The position numbers and the translations under genes are program-made. Of a stretch of DNA of 24,825 nucleotides, positions 8,252 through 17,082 are shown one piece after another. The notes beneath the pieces are model-generated. The model was not told where the DNA came from. It saw nothing but the letters and a program-made list of their open reading frames with translations, and ran no database searches. Position 1 is the stretch's first letter, and the number at the start of each line of letters is the position of its first letter. The stretch comes from JBGPBY01 sp041481485 (GTDB taxonomy: Bacteria > Acidobacteriota > Terriglobia > 20CM-2-55-15), in assembly GCA_041481485.1 (NCBI GenBank), contig JBGPBY010000028.1, positions 1 to 24,825 on the forward strand, read 5' to 3'.

Positions 8252-9301
8252 CTACTGCGCAGCGGGCCGCGGCGGCTGCGACATAATCACCAGGAACAAA
8301 TTATTCAGCTCCCGCACAATTGCGACGCGGAGGCCGCTCATCAGAATAGGCCCGCCGTCGCCGCCCGTCGTGATGACCTTGCCGCCTGCGGCAACAAGGG
8401 GTTTGACGGCGACATCCGTATCGCGCACGCGCAACTGAAAGCGCGTGGAGCCCGGATCCTGAATGCGTGCCTCGACGGTCTTTCGTTCGACGCCTTTGAA
8501 CTCCAGAAATTCCATTTCCACTGCGGATCCCGGGATCTTCGCGGTACTACGACGAAACTGAGCGCCGCGGGTGTTCCATAGATCTTGTAGTGGCTGGTCG
8601 CTGCTGAATGCGGAGTCGATTTCCGGCTTGAACCCCAAGAGGTCACGATAAACCTTCATCGCCGGGTCGGTATCGCTGATGGTAAGGCCAAAACGCGCCC
8701 CGATAACGTTGCTGGTTGCCGGCGCCGTGGTATTGGGCAGCGTATTGGGCTGCATGAGCTGAATATAGAATCCGTCCGGATCCTGCACCACTACTGCACG
8801 GCCGGCATCGTGATTTCGAAGCGTGACCGGCACAGCGCCAGCCGAAATTACTGAAACGCCTTGTGATTTGAATTGTTCCAGCAATGTGTCGAGGTTTCGC
8901 ACAAGCAGAATGAGCCGGACCGCGCCGGGATCCTGCAAGCGGCGAAACACTGGCCTTCGGTCGATATCTTTAAACTCGACGATCTCAACTCGCATCGAAG
9001 ATCCGGGAATCGAAACCTGGGAAAAGCGAATCTGCGCAGTGGGATTTCCCAGGAAGTTCAGCAGTGCGGGATCGCTGGACCAGGCTGGAATCGTCGCGGG
9101 AGGCGGGGTTCCGAACAGGCCGTTATAGAAACGAAGAGACCGCTCCAGATCGGCCACGATCGGACTGAAGTTGCCCGAACCAATCACAACATCGCTCGCG
9201 GGTGCCGCATTCGGATCGGGCGGCGCCGGCCCGCGCTGGCCAAACAGAATTAGGCTGATCAAAATGACGCAGAGGAACGCGCAGATGATATTTCGCCGCA
9301 T
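8252..9301 (-). CDS. Exported two-domain VOC (glyoxalase/bleomycin-resistance fold) protein
   Basis: A 349-aa protein with a signal peptide or N-terminal anchor (residues 1-21, MRRNIICAFLCVILISLILF). Two tandem VOC domains follow. The first (about 38-180) has FSPIVADLERSLRFYNGLFG, VRLILLVRNLDTLLEQF and VVVQDPDGFYIQLMQP. The second (about 195-340) has ARFGLTISDTDPAMKVYRDL, STRFQLRVRDTDVAVKPLV and a C-terminal VRELNNLFLVIMSQPP. VOC proteins use paired beta-alpha-beta-beta-beta units, often around a metal, in isomerases, lyases, dioxygenases or binding proteins. The substrate here cannot be told. The second domain ends without a clear metal-ligand Glu, so it may be structural. The ATG at 9301 has GGGAG upstream. 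It stands alone, divergent from actA. Confidence 0.82.
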   Translation of the reverse strand: MRRNIICAFLCVILISLILFGQRGPAPPDPNAAPASDVVIGSGNFSPIVADLERSLRFYNGLFGTPPPATIPAWSSDPALLNFLGNPTAQIRFSQVSIPGSSMRVEIVEFKDIDRRPVFRRLQDPGAVRLILLVRNLDTLLEQFKSQGVSVISAGAVPVTLRNHDAGRAVVVQDPDGFYIQLMQPNTLPNTTAPATSNVIGARFGLTISDTDPAMKVYRDLLGFKPEIDSAFSSDQPLQDLWNTRGAQFRRSTAKIPGSAVEMEFLEFKGVERKTVEARIQDPGSTRFQLRVRDTDVAVKPLVAAGGKVITTGGDGGPILMSGLRVAIVRELNNLFLVIMSQPPRPAAQ

Positions 9302-9672
9302 GGGTTTTCTCCCTGGACGATTGTGGGCAAATCCGTCCGCGCCTACAGTAACGATTTACTTCTTCGTCCGCAAGGTCAGATCGAAGTTCACGGTAGCGTC
9401 CGCTTGGTAATTGCGGCGTACGGGTTTTCCGCGACCAGGACGTGGGCACTCATCCACGTTATGGATGTCGGTGTTATGGATTGCGCACTCCCTTTGAATC
9501 GCTTATCCTTCACGTCCGGCGTTACACGATCTACTTCGGAACGGGTGACGCTACCGGCGAGCCGACCGCCAGGACGTGGGGCCAGCGGGGTGCTGCTTGT
9601 TGGGATCCGGCTACGGCGTCCGGCAGCGGGGCGGGCAGCGTGTTCTGACGTTCGGAATGGATTAACCGTGGC
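9302..9672. other. Gene-free stretch between the VOC gene and actA
   Basis: It must hold the promoters of the divergent VOC and act genes, but no convincing -35/-10 pair was found. On the minus strand a stop-bounded 49-codon frame ends at about 9355 with NYQADATVNFDLTLRTKK. It reads protein-like but has no start codon, so it may be the tail of a decayed gene. Overlapping short frames give no recognisable family. Confidence 0.4.
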
Positions 9673-10284
9673 ATGCACAGACGTATCATAACCGTCGGGC
9701 TGGCGACGGCCCTCGCACTGAGCCTGGTGACCCTCACTATTGCGTGGCGTTCCCCCGGGAACAATCAAGGCTATGCGCCGGTTCAACCGATCGACTTCTC
9801 ACACAAACTCCACTCAGGCGAGATGCAGATTCCGTGCGTGTACTGTCACCTGGGCGCGGAAACGAGCCGCTATGCCGGCATTCCTTCGCTCAGCACCTGC
9901 ATGAACTGCCACAGGAGCGTGACCTCTTCGTTTGCGGCACAGAAGCAGTCGAATCCTGCGGAGTCGCCAGAGTTGCGGAAATTGTATGACTCGCTGGCAT
10001 TCGACAAGGCATTGAAGCCAGTCGCCGGAAAGTTGCCGAAGCCGATTGCCTGGAAAAAGGTCCACCAGTTGCCGGATTTCGTGTACTTCGACCACCGCGC
10101 ACATATCACCGCTGCCGTAACCTGCAAGACGTGCCACGGACCCGTTGAAACGATGGATCGCATGCGTCAGTTCGAAACACTGTCGATGGGGTGGTGTGTG
10201 AGCTGCCACCGCGACGCCAATCAAACAGGCGTCGCGGGCAAACCGGTGCATGCGTCCACCGATTGTGTCACTTGTCACTATTAA
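9673..10284 (+). CDS. actA: ActA, pentahaem cytochrome c subunit of alternative complex III
   Basis: A 203-aa protein with an N-terminal signal/anchor helix (about residues 5-24) and five CxxCH haem-binding motifs: CVYCH at 55, CMNCH at 76, CKTCH at 151, CVSCH at 175 and CVTCH at 198. The pattern fits the class III-like multihaem ActA, located on the periplasmic side, which passes electrons from the ActB iron-sulfur subunit towards a downstream acceptor. Extra histidines (for example DFSHKLH, FDHRAH) are likely distal haem ligands. The Shine-Dalgarno sequence is weak. actB starts 7 bp after the stop, so this is the first gene of the act operon. Confidence 0.94.
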   Translation: MHRRIITVGLATALALSLVTLTIAWRSPGNNQGYAPVQPIDFSHKLHSGEMQIPCVYCHLGAETSRYAGIPSLSTCMNCHRSVTSSFAAQKQSNPAESPELRKLYDSLAFDKALKPVAGKLPKPIAWKKVHQLPDFVYFDHRAHITAAVTCKTCHGPVETMDRMRQFETLSMGWCVSCHRDANQTGVAGKPVHASTDCVTCHY

Positions 10285-10291
10285 CAGGAAG

Positions 10292-13200
10292 ATGCCAGAG
10301 AACCCAAAACACTATTGGATGAGCGCAGCGAATTCAAGCCCGACCGGGCGCAGCCATCAAGTGATGAACCCCGCGAACGCATCAAGCCCATCAAGCAACA
10401 CTGAGTCTGTCATTGATGAAGTCAACGGCGATCCCGAGTTCATCACGACACGTCGAAGCTTTCTCAAGGCGGCCGGTTTCACGTTCGCGGCAGCGGTGGC
10501 GGCCGGCTGCAGCCGTCCGCCCGAACTCAGGTCGATCCCCTACCTGCAGCAACCGGAAGGGGGACTTGTCGCAGGCCGACCGGTGCTCTATGGTTCCACG
10601 TGCGATGCCTGCGAGGCGCGCTGCGGATTGCTTGTCACCACCCGCGACGGACGGCCGGTAAAAATCGAGGGCAATCCCGATCACCCGCTGTCGGGCGGCT
10701 CGACATGCGCCGTGGGGCAAGCCTCGATTCTTGGCCTGTACGACGGCGAGAGGTTGCAGTACCCGACACGGCGCGGTCAGCGCAGTACGTGGTCCGATGT
10801 CGACAAGGAGATCGCGACAACCCTCGATCGAATCCGGCAGCAGGGAGGCGCCGTACGACTGCTGACGCCAACGATCACCAGCCCGACGACCGCTGCCCTT
10901 ATCACCGCGTTCCTCGGCAGCTTCAAGAACGCACGACACGTCAGTTACGATCCGATCTCGACGTCGGCTGTGCTGGACGCCCATGCGCTGACGCATGGAG
11001 CCCGCCTCCTGCCTCGTTATCGCTTCGATCGTGCGGACGTTATCGTTTCATTCGACGCCGATTTCCTGGGCACGTGGATTTCACCCGTGGAATACACGCG
11101 CGGCTATACCAGCCGCCGCCGAATCGACGAGCGTTCGCCGTCGAAGTCTTACCATGTTCAAATCGAGTCGCGATTGTCCCTGACCGGATCGAACGCCGAC
11201 CAGCGTTTGCGGGTTTCACCGGGCGAGATGGGGCACATTGTGACACACCTTGCCATGGGGCTCTCGCGCGCAGCTGGATTCCAGATCGACAACGCAGATC
11301 TCGCGCCTTCTCCGTTGGAGCCGGCGCTCGACGCGATCGCGAAGCGGCTCTGGGCGGCTCGAGGCCGTGCGCTGGTGATCTCGTCGAGCCAGGATGTCCG
11401 CGTCCAGGTTCTATGTAACTTCATCAACCGCGAGATTGGAGCATACGGCGCGACGCTCGATCTGGAGAAGCCGTCCTACCAGCGTCAAGGAAGCGATAGC
11501 GAGCTCGCTGAACTGCGTGCCGAATTGGCGCGTGGCGACGTCCAGGCGCTTATTGTCGCGGGAGCGAATCCCGTATACGACCTGCCGGATGCCGCGACCC
11601 TGGCGAAGGATCTCCAGCGCATGCCGCTGCTCGTGAGCACCGCAGAACGAATCGACGAGACAGCCAGCCTTGCTCACTTCGTTTGTCCCGATCATCACTA
11701 TCTCGAGAGTTGGAGCGATGCAGAGCCTGTGTCCGGCGTTGTGAGCCTCACGCAGCCGGCGATTCTTCCGTTGCATGACACACGTTCGATACTGGAAAGC
11801 CTGTCGGCTTGGACGACCGGAACTCCAAGGCCAGCGCTCGACGTCGTACGCGATCATTGGGAGAACGAGATCTATCCACGAGCGAAAGTCTCCGGCAGTT
11901 CCGATCCGTTCGAAAGGTTCTGGTCCCGAACTCTCGAACACGGTGTGGCCGAGATTGCGCCCCGCGAGTCGAAAACGCGGCCCTTCGACCTCAAAGTGGT
12001 TCAGCAAGTTCTGCGTCCTGAAGAGTTGGCGCCCAATGCCTTCTCTCTGGTGCTGTATTCGAAGATTGGGATGTTCGACGGACGGCACGGCCATAACGCG
12101 TGGCTCCATGAGCTGCCCGATCCCGTGACGAAGGTCACATGGGACAACTACGCATGCTTTTCGCCAGCCGCCGCAGGGCGGCTGGGCATTGCCGATGGTG
12201 ACGTGGTGCGTGTGGCCGCAGACGGCGCCCCGCCACTGGAGCTTCCTGCATTTATCCAGCCCGGGCAGCACGACGCGACCGTAGCGATCGCGCTCGGATA
12301 CGGCCGCGCTGGCACCGATCGATTCGCCAAGGTCGGGCCTCCGTGGTTCGAGGCGCGTCCACCGGTGGGCCTGGTTGGCGCCAACGCTTCACCGTTCGTC
12401 ACAACCATGGACAATAGGCGACGGTATTCGGGCCTCGCGGTAACCGTCGTCAAGACCGGGCGCAGGCATCCACTCGCCTCGACGCAGATCCATCACTCGC
12501 TCGAAGGGATGGAGGGGCAGGAACCTCGTCCCATCGTCCAGGAAATGACATTGGCAGAGCTTGCCGCGGCATCAGGACTACCGCAGCAGAGCCGCGAGAG
12601 CAATGCCGAGGGCGATCTTTGGCCTTCCGATCATCCGTCGAACGGACACCGATGGGGCATGTCCATCGATCTTAATACCTGCACCGGTTGTTCGGCGTGC
12701 GTGATCGCGTGTCAGTCGGAGAACAACGTTCCAGTCGTAGGTCAGGACGAAGTGCGGCGGAAGCGCGAGATGCACTGGATCCGAATTGATCGCTACTACT
12801 CTGGCAGCGACGAAGAGCCGGAGGTCGCCCATCAGCCGATGATGTGTCAGCACTGCGAGAATGCGCCGTGCGAAACGGTATGCCCGGTGCTGGCCACGGT
12901 GCACAGCGACGAGGGACTGAACGAGCAGATATACAACCGGTGCGTCGGCACACGGTACTGCGCCAACAACTGCCCATACAAGGTGCGGCGGTTTAACTGG
13001 TTCGACTACCCTCATGAGGACCGGCTCCAGAATCTTGTCTTCAATCCGAATGTCACTGTTCGCTCGCGCGGTGTGATGGAGAAATGCACGATGTGTGTAC
13101 AGCGCATCGAGGAGACCAGGATCGAGACCCGGCGTCTGGGGCAACCGATCGCGGACGGCGCAATCAAGACTGCATGCCAGCAAGTCTGTCCCGCAGATGC

Positions 13201-13351
13201 GATTGTGTTTGGAGATCTGAACGACCCGAAAAGCCGGGTCGCCGCGCTGGCAGAAAGCAATCGTGCCTACCGCGTGCTCGAGGACCTCAATACAAAACCG
13301 GCCGTACGATATCTGAAGCTCGTTCGGCATGGCGGAAAAGGCCGTGGCTGA
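10292..13351 (+). CDS. actB: ActB, molybdopterin-oxidoreductase-like plus iron-sulfur subunit of alternative complex III
   Basis: A 1019-aa fused subunit. The ATG at 10292 gives the typical ActB start MPENPKHYW and has AGGAAG just upstream; in-frame codons further up overlap actA. A twin-arginine signal TTRRSFLKAAGFTFAAAVAA lies at residues 52-71, ending in AAGC (Cys73). The B1 half (about 95-760) has the MopB fold but should lack a molybdenum cofactor, as in known ActB. It nevertheless has Cys104, 107, 111 and 139 in the 4Fe-4S spacing of catalytic MopB enzymes. The B2 half (about 790-985) carries ferredoxin motifs: CTGCSACVIAC from residue 797, CQHCENAPCETVC, CVGTRYCANNC, CTMC and CQQVC. 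These would hold about four clusters that connect quinol oxidation to ActA. The 3' end overlaps actCD by 23 bp. Confidence 0.93.
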   Translation: MPENPKHYWMSAANSSPTGRSHQVMNPANASSPSSNTESVIDEVNGDPEFITTRRSFLKAAGFTFAAAVAAGCSRPPELRSIPYLQQPEGGLVAGRPVLYGSTCDACEARCGLLVTTRDGRPVKIEGNPDHPLSGGSTCAVGQASILGLYDGERLQYPTRRGQRSTWSDVDKEIATTLDRIRQQGGAVRLLTPTITSPTTAALITAFLGSFKNARHVSYDPISTSAVLDAHALTHGARLLPRYRFDRADVIVSFDADFLGTWISPVEYTRGYTSRRRIDERSPSKSYHVQIESRLSLTGSNADQRLRVSPGEMGHIVTHLAMGLSRAAGFQIDNADLAPSPLEPALDAIAKRLWAARGRALVISSSQDVRVQVLCNFINREIGAYGATLDLEKPSYQRQGSDSELAELRAELARGDVQALIVAGANPVYDLPDAATLAKDLQRMPLLVSTAERIDETASLAHFVCPDHHYLESWSDAEPVSGVVSLTQPAILPLHDTRSILESLSAWTTGTPRPALDVVRDHWENEIYPRAKVSGSSDPFERFWSRTLEHGVAEIAPRESKTRPFDLKVVQQVLRPEELAPNAFSLVLYSKIGMFDGRHGHNAWLHELPDPVTKVTWDNYACFSPAAAGRLGIADGDVVRVAADGAPPLELPAFIQPGQHDATVAIALGYGRAGTDRFAKVGPPWFEARPPVGLVGANASPFVTTMDNRRRYSGLAVTVVKTGRRHPLASTQIHHSLEGMEGQEPRPIVQEMTLAELAAASGLPQQSRESNAEGDLWPSDHPSNGHRWGMSIDLNTCTGCSACVIACQSENNVPVVGQDEVRRKREMHWIRIDRYYSGSDEEPEVAHQPMMCQHCENAPCETVCPVLATVHSDEGLNEQIYNRCVGTRYCANNCPYKVRRFNWFDYPHEDRLQNLVFNPNVTVRSRGVMEKCTMCVQRIEETRIETRRLGQPIADGAIKTACQQVCPADAIVFGDLNDPKSRVAALAESNRAYRVLEDLNTKPAVRYLKLVRHGGKGRG

Positions 13352-15296
13352 CGCAGCTTCAGTCCACGAGCTGCCGGTGGCCCCTCTGATCACCGGTAAC
13401 AAATCGGCTGGCGATGTCACGCGTGAGGTGTGCAGCGCGCTCGACGCCAAACCGTCCGGCCTGTGGTGGATCGGATTGGGACTTTCGTTCTCGGCGCTGA
13501 TGCTCGGTGTCGTTGCCGTCGTCTATCAGACGGCCACGGGCATCGGCACCTGGGGCTTGAACACCACTGTTGGGTGGGCGTTCGACATTACGAATTTCGT
13601 TTTCTGGATCGGCATCGGCCACGCCGGCACGCTAATCTCGGCGATTCTGTTTCTGCTTCGACAGCGCTGGCGAACCTCGGTCAATCGAGCGGCTGAGGCG
13701 ATGACATTGTTTGCCGTGATGTGCGCAGGCCTGTTTCCGGTCATTCACATGGGCCGGCCCTGGCTCGCCTTCTGGATGCTGCCCTATCCGAACTCACGCG
13801 GTTCGCTCTGGATCAATTTCCGATCGCCTTTGATTTGGGACTTTTTTGCCATCAGCACGTACCTCACGATCTCCGCGACTTTCTGGTACATCGGGTTGCT
13901 TCCCGACCTCGCCACCATTCGCGATCGAACACGGAACGAAGTGGCCTCCGGCTTCAACCGGACTCGAGCACGACTCTTCAGCTGGCTGAGTCTTGGGTGG
14001 AACGCGTCGTATTCGGTTTGGCATCGCTATGAGGTCGTGTACCTGCTGCTGGCCGGACTCGCCACTCCCCTCGTCCTGTCGGTGCACACCATCGTCAGCA
14101 TGGATTTTGCGACGGCTGTGGTGCCCGGATGGCACACGACGATTTTTCCTCCCTACTTTGTTGCCGGAGCGATCCTCTCCGGGATGGCCATGGTGCTCAC
14201 CTTGATGCTGGTGGCCAGGAAGACGATGAGGCTCGAAGATTACATTACGCATCGGCACGTGGACGCCATGTGCAAGCTGATTATTCTCACGAGCGGAATG
14301 GTTGGCCTCGCGTACGCGACCGAATTCTTCATTGCGTTCTATTCGGGCAACCGGTACGAACAGTTTGCGTTCATCAATCGCGCGACGGGACCGCTGGCCT
14401 GGGGCTATTGGATCATGGTGGGGTGCAACGTGCTCGTGCCCCAACTGTTCTGGTTCCCCCGTGTTCGCCGGGCGCTGCCGGTGGTCTTCATCATCTCGCT
14501 GCTGATCAACGTCGGCATGTGGTTCGAGCGGTTCATCATTATTGTAAGCTCGCTTGAGCGCGACTTTCTCCCATCGAGCTGGGCATCGTACAGCCCGACC
14601 TCGATTGAAATTGCCACGCTCGTTGGAAGCTTTGGCCTGTTCTTCACATGCTTTCTGCTGTTCTGCCGATTCGTTCCCGTGATTGCGATTTCGGAAATCA
14701 AAGCCGTCCTTCATCCCCATCTCTCTCCCCCAGGGAGAGAGTGGCCCGAAGGGCCGCGTGAGGGAATCCGTACTGAGATTTCCCTGATTTTAGTCTTGAT
14801 TGCTGTATTCGAGAAAGAGGACGACCTTCTCCACGCGGCCGCTGCAGCGCGCAAAGAAGGCCTCCCCATCATCGACGCGTTCACGCCGCACGCCGTTCAC
14901 GGCCTCGATCGCGCCATGGGACTTCGTCCATCCCGGCTGCCGTGGGTGTGCTTCGTACTTGGCCTGCTGGGCGCAGTTGCGATTCTCGCGTTCCAGTATT
15001 GGACGACAGCCATCAGCTGGCCCATCAACGTCGGCGGCAAGCCCTGGAATTCGCTTCCGGCTTTCATTCCCGTCACGTTCGAAGTCATGGTGCTTTGCGC
15101 TGGCGTGGGAACAGTCGTGGCCTTCATCTGGTCGTCCGGATTGCGGCCCGGACGGCGCTCCACTCTCTCCGATCTGCGCGTCACCGACGATCGCTTCGCA
15201 CTCGCCATCGCCAGGCGACCCGCCGAGACAGCTGCAGCCATCGAAAAAATCCTCGCGCCGTTTCACCCGGTGACTTTCGAGGAGCGTACGCCATGA
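13329..15296 (+). CDS. actCD: ActC-ActD fusion: NrfD/PsrC-type quinol-oxidising membrane subunit joined to ActD
   Basis: A 655-aa protein. Residues 1 to about 460 are ActC, a polytopic NrfD/PsrC-like protein with roughly ten membrane helices. It includes FWIGIGHAGTLISAILFLLR and LFPVIHMGRPWLAFWMLPYP, the region expected to bind quinol and take part in proton transfer. Residues from about 485 to 655 are ActD (DUF3341): FEKEDDLLHAAAAARKEGLP, FTPHAVHGLDRAMGLRPSRL, two helices and NVGGKPWNSLPAFIPVTFEV. In described operons actC and actD are usually separate genes. Here they are in one frame, joined by about 20 atypical residues (HPHLSPPGREWPEGPREG) encoded by a two-hairpin DNA repeat. The start overlaps actB, and the stop overlaps the actE start as ATGA. 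A sequencing frameshift is unlikely to explain the join, because the linker itself is the repeat. Confidence 0.9.
   Translation: MAEKAVADAASVHELPVAPLITGNKSAGDVTREVCSALDAKPSGLWWIGLGLSFSALMLGVVAVVYQTATGIGTWGLNTTVGWAFDITNFVFWIGIGHAGTLISAILFLLRQRWRTSVNRAAEAMTLFAVMCAGLFPVIHMGRPWLAFWMLPYPNSRGSLWINFRSPLIWDFFAISTYLTISATFWYIGLLPDLATIRDRTRNEVASGFNRTRARLFSWLSLGWNASYSVWHRYEVVYLLLAGLATPLVLSVHTIVSMDFATAVVPGWHTTIFPPYFVAGAILSGMAMVLTLMLVARKTMRLEDYITHRHVDAMCKLIILTSGMVGLAYATEFFIAFYSGNRYEQFAFINRATGPLAWGYWIMVGCNVLVPQLFWFPRVRRALPVVFIISLLINVGMWFERFIIIVSSLERDFLPSSWASYSPTSIEIATLVGSFGLFFTCFLLFCRFVPVIAISEIKAVLHPHLSPPGREWPEGPREGIRTEISLILVLIAVFEKEDDLLHAAAAARKEGLPIIDAFTPHAVHGLDRAMGLRPSRLPWVCFVLGLLGAVAILAFQYWTTAISWPINVGGKPWNSLPAFIPVTFEVMVLCAGVGTVVAFIWSSGLRPGRRSTLSDLRVTDDRFALAIARRPAETAAAIEKILAPFHPVTFEERTP
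14715..14767. repeat. Two-hairpin GC-rich interspersed repeat inserted in frame at the actC/actD junction
   Basis: Hairpin one is CTCTCTCCC-CCA-GGGAGAGAG at 14722-14742. Hairpin two is GGCCC-GAA-GGGCC at 14744-14756. A GTGAGGGAA tail follows. This composition is like extragenic palindromic repeats scattered in many genomes and is unlike the surrounding coding sequence. It adds about 18 codons between the last ActC helix region and the ActD domain. Confidence 0.8.
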
Positions 15297-15826
15297 ATCG
15301 GCGCACGCTGAATCTCGTCCTTGGGGCGTTGCTGGTGGTGACGGTCATCCTTAACATCGTTGCCTTTGGTCCGAAAGCGCGTCTTAACTTCGAATACTTT
15401 GCGAACATGACGCGCACCGCAAGGTACAACGCATTCGAGGAAAATCCGAATTTCACCGATGGTATGACACTCAGAGCGCCAGTGCCCGGCACGATTCCCA
15501 GAGGATGGCAGCCGGCGAGCGACACCAACCCGTTCGCGGCTACTGATCACACAGCCGTCGAACGTGGCACGCTGATCTTCACCACTTTTTGCCAGCCGTG
15601 CCACGGGGCCGACGCTAAAGGCGTGGGGCCTGTCGTCATGCACGGATTTCCACCACCGCCGCCCCTGTCCCGCAGTCAAACTCAGGACAAGACTGACGCA
15701 CAACTGTTCGATGTGGTGACCAACGGCATACGAACCATGCCTCCGTACGGACCACAACTGTCGATCGAAGATCGATGGAAAGTAATCCTTCACGTGCGGT
15801 CGTTTCGAAGATCGCCTCAGCCATGA
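15293..15826 (+). CDS. actE: ActE, membrane-anchored monohaem cytochrome c of alternative complex III
   Basis: A 177-aa protein with an uncleaved-looking N-terminal helix (residues 5-26, TLNLVLGALLVVTVILNIVA). One class I cytochrome c domain follows, with CQPCHG (Cys100, Cys103, His104) and the distal ligand Met149 in TMPPYG. It probably lies on the periplasmic side and connects ActA to the terminal acceptor. The ATG at 15293 overlaps the actCD stop (ATGA) and has GAGGAG about 9 nt upstream, which rules out the longer upstream frame. The stop overlaps the actF start in the same ATGA way, so translation should be coupled. Confidence 0.92.
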   Translation: MNRRTLNLVLGALLVVTVILNIVAFGPKARLNFEYFANMTRTARYNAFEENPNFTDGMTLRAPVPGTIPRGWQPASDTNPFAATDHTAVERGTLIFTTFCQPCHGADAKGVGPVVMHGFPPPPPLSRSQTQDKTDAQLFDVVTNGIRTMPPYGPQLSIEDRWKVILHVRSFRRSPQP

Positions 15827-17004
15827 ACGTCGAAGTCCCTCGCATAAAGCTCGCTGGCGTGGAGCGCCTCACGTTGATCGCGCTGGCGATTGTCGGGGTC
15901 ATCACCGCGGTTGCCGGCACATCGGCAGCCCCGGACCGCCTGTGGGCAAGTTGGCTGCTCGTGAGCTATTTAACCATCGGGGTAGGGCTTGCAGGTTTGT
16001 GTTTCGTTGCGATTCATTACACGACTGGCGCGAGCTGGAGTGTGGCCGTTCGCCGCGTGGCCGAAGCTCTGGCGGCAACGCTTCTCTTTGCTATCGTTCT
16101 GCTCGCCGTCGTTTTCATCGCGAGGCCGCAACTCTACCCTTGGATGAACACGAGCAGCCTTGGTTCGCCCGCGGACACCGCACTCGCGTTCAAACGGTTC
16201 TGGCTATCCCGGACGTTCTTTCTTGAGCGGGCCGCCGTCTACGCGTTTATCTGGACGCTGTTCGCCCTCGCCATTCGGCGATGCTCACGAAGGCAGGACC
16301 TTGATGGCAATCCTCGATGGACTCGCATGAACGTCCGACTGTCGGCTGCGTTTCTCGTGGCCTTTGGTGTGACGTTCACACTGGCGAGCGTGGATTGGGT
16401 GATGTCGCTCGAGCCGCTGTGGTTCAGCACGATTTTCGGCGTTTACAACTTTGCGGGGCTGTTCCAGAGCGGTCTGGCGGCGCTCATCCTCGTGTCGCTG
16501 TGGCTGGAGTGGCGGGGTCCGCTTCGACACGTGCTGAACGAAGAACACCTGCACGATCTCGGAAAGCTCCTGTTCGCGTTCAGTATCTTCTGGGTGTACA
16601 TCTGGTTCAGCCAATACATGCTGATCTGGTACACGAACATTCCCGAAGAAACGACATATTTTCTTCGGCGGCTGCACGGCTACTGGCAACCGTTGTTCAT
16701 CGCCAATGTCGCCTTCAACTGGCTAATACCTTTCCTGGTGTTGCTGCGGCGGGACGCAAAGCGCCGGCGCGCAACGCTGGGGCTTGCCGCGGCGGTGGTG
16801 CTGGTGGGACGCTGGCTCGACCTCTATCTCATGATCTTTCCGAGCGTCGTTGGCGAAGTCCCGCGCACTGGCGTGTGGGAAATCGGTTTGACGGCCGGCG
16901 GAATTGGCTGCTTCGGCCTCGTTCTCGTTTGGATTCTGCGGCGCGCTCCGGCCGTCCCCATCGCCGATCCACAACTCACTGAAAGCCTGCAGTACGAGCA
17001 GTAG
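15823..17004 (+). CDS. actF: ActF, polytopic membrane subunit of alternative complex III
   Basis: A 393-aa, highly hydrophobic protein with about ten predicted helices, for example LIALAIVGVITAVAGTSAAP, FAIVLLAVVFIARPQLYPWM and FSIFWVYIWFSQYMLIWYTN. The segment NIPEETTYFLRRLHGYWQPL and the FNWLIPFLVLLRRDAKR block are typical of ActF. It is a distant NrfD-like relative of ActC and part of the membrane core with possible proton channels. The start ATG at 15823 overlaps the actE stop. No ActG gene and no cytochrome oxidase genes follow, so this is the operon's last gene; a strong hairpin begins 3 bp after the stop. Confidence 0.92.
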   Translation: MNVEVPRIKLAGVERLTLIALAIVGVITAVAGTSAAPDRLWASWLLVSYLTIGVGLAGLCFVAIHYTTGASWSVAVRRVAEALAATLLFAIVLLAVVFIARPQLYPWMNTSSLGSPADTALAFKRFWLSRTFFLERAAVYAFIWTLFALAIRRCSRRQDLDGNPRWTRMNVRLSAAFLVAFGVTFTLASVDWVMSLEPLWFSTIFGVYNFAGLFQSGLAALILVSLWLEWRGPLRHVLNEEHLHDLGKLLFAFSIFWVYIWFSQYMLIWYTNIPEETTYFLRRLHGYWQPLFIANVAFNWLIPFLVLLRRDAKRRRATLGLAAAVVLVGRWLDLYLMIFPSVVGEVPRTGVWEIGLTAGGIGCFGLVLVWILRRAPAVPIADPQLTESLQYEQ

Positions 17005-17006
17005 AT

Positions 17007-17053
17007 ACACAAAGAGCGCAAAGGGCTCGTGGCCTTCTTTGCGCTCTTTGTGT
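17007..17053. terminator. Bidirectional hairpin terminator between actF and the cytochrome c lipoprotein gene
   Basis: A perfect 17-bp stem (left arm 17007-17023, right arm 17037-17053, ACACAAAGAGCGCAAAG and its complement) with a 13-nt loop. It sits between two convergent genes. There is no long T tract, and the arms resemble dispersed AT/GC-mixed repeats, so it may be a repeat used as a terminator. Confidence 0.75.
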
Positions 17054-17082
17054 GCCTCGCGGTTAGTAATCGCGTCGCGATA

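Noticed and set aside
11411..12271. Minus-strand 286-aa frame opposite actB
   Set aside because: Shadow of the actB coding sequence; no domain and no ribosome binding site.
12578..13450. Minus-strand 290-aa frame opposite the actB iron-sulfur region
   Set aside because: Shadow frame over a strongly conserved multi-cysteine domain on the plus strand.
13794..14720. Minus-strand 308-aa frame opposite actC
   Set aside because: His/Arg/Glu-rich translation typical of antisense to membrane-protein codons.
14942..15292. Longer start for actE
   Set aside because: The extra residues overlap actD in another frame and are not protein-like; the ATG at 15293 has GAGGAG and a clear membrane helix.
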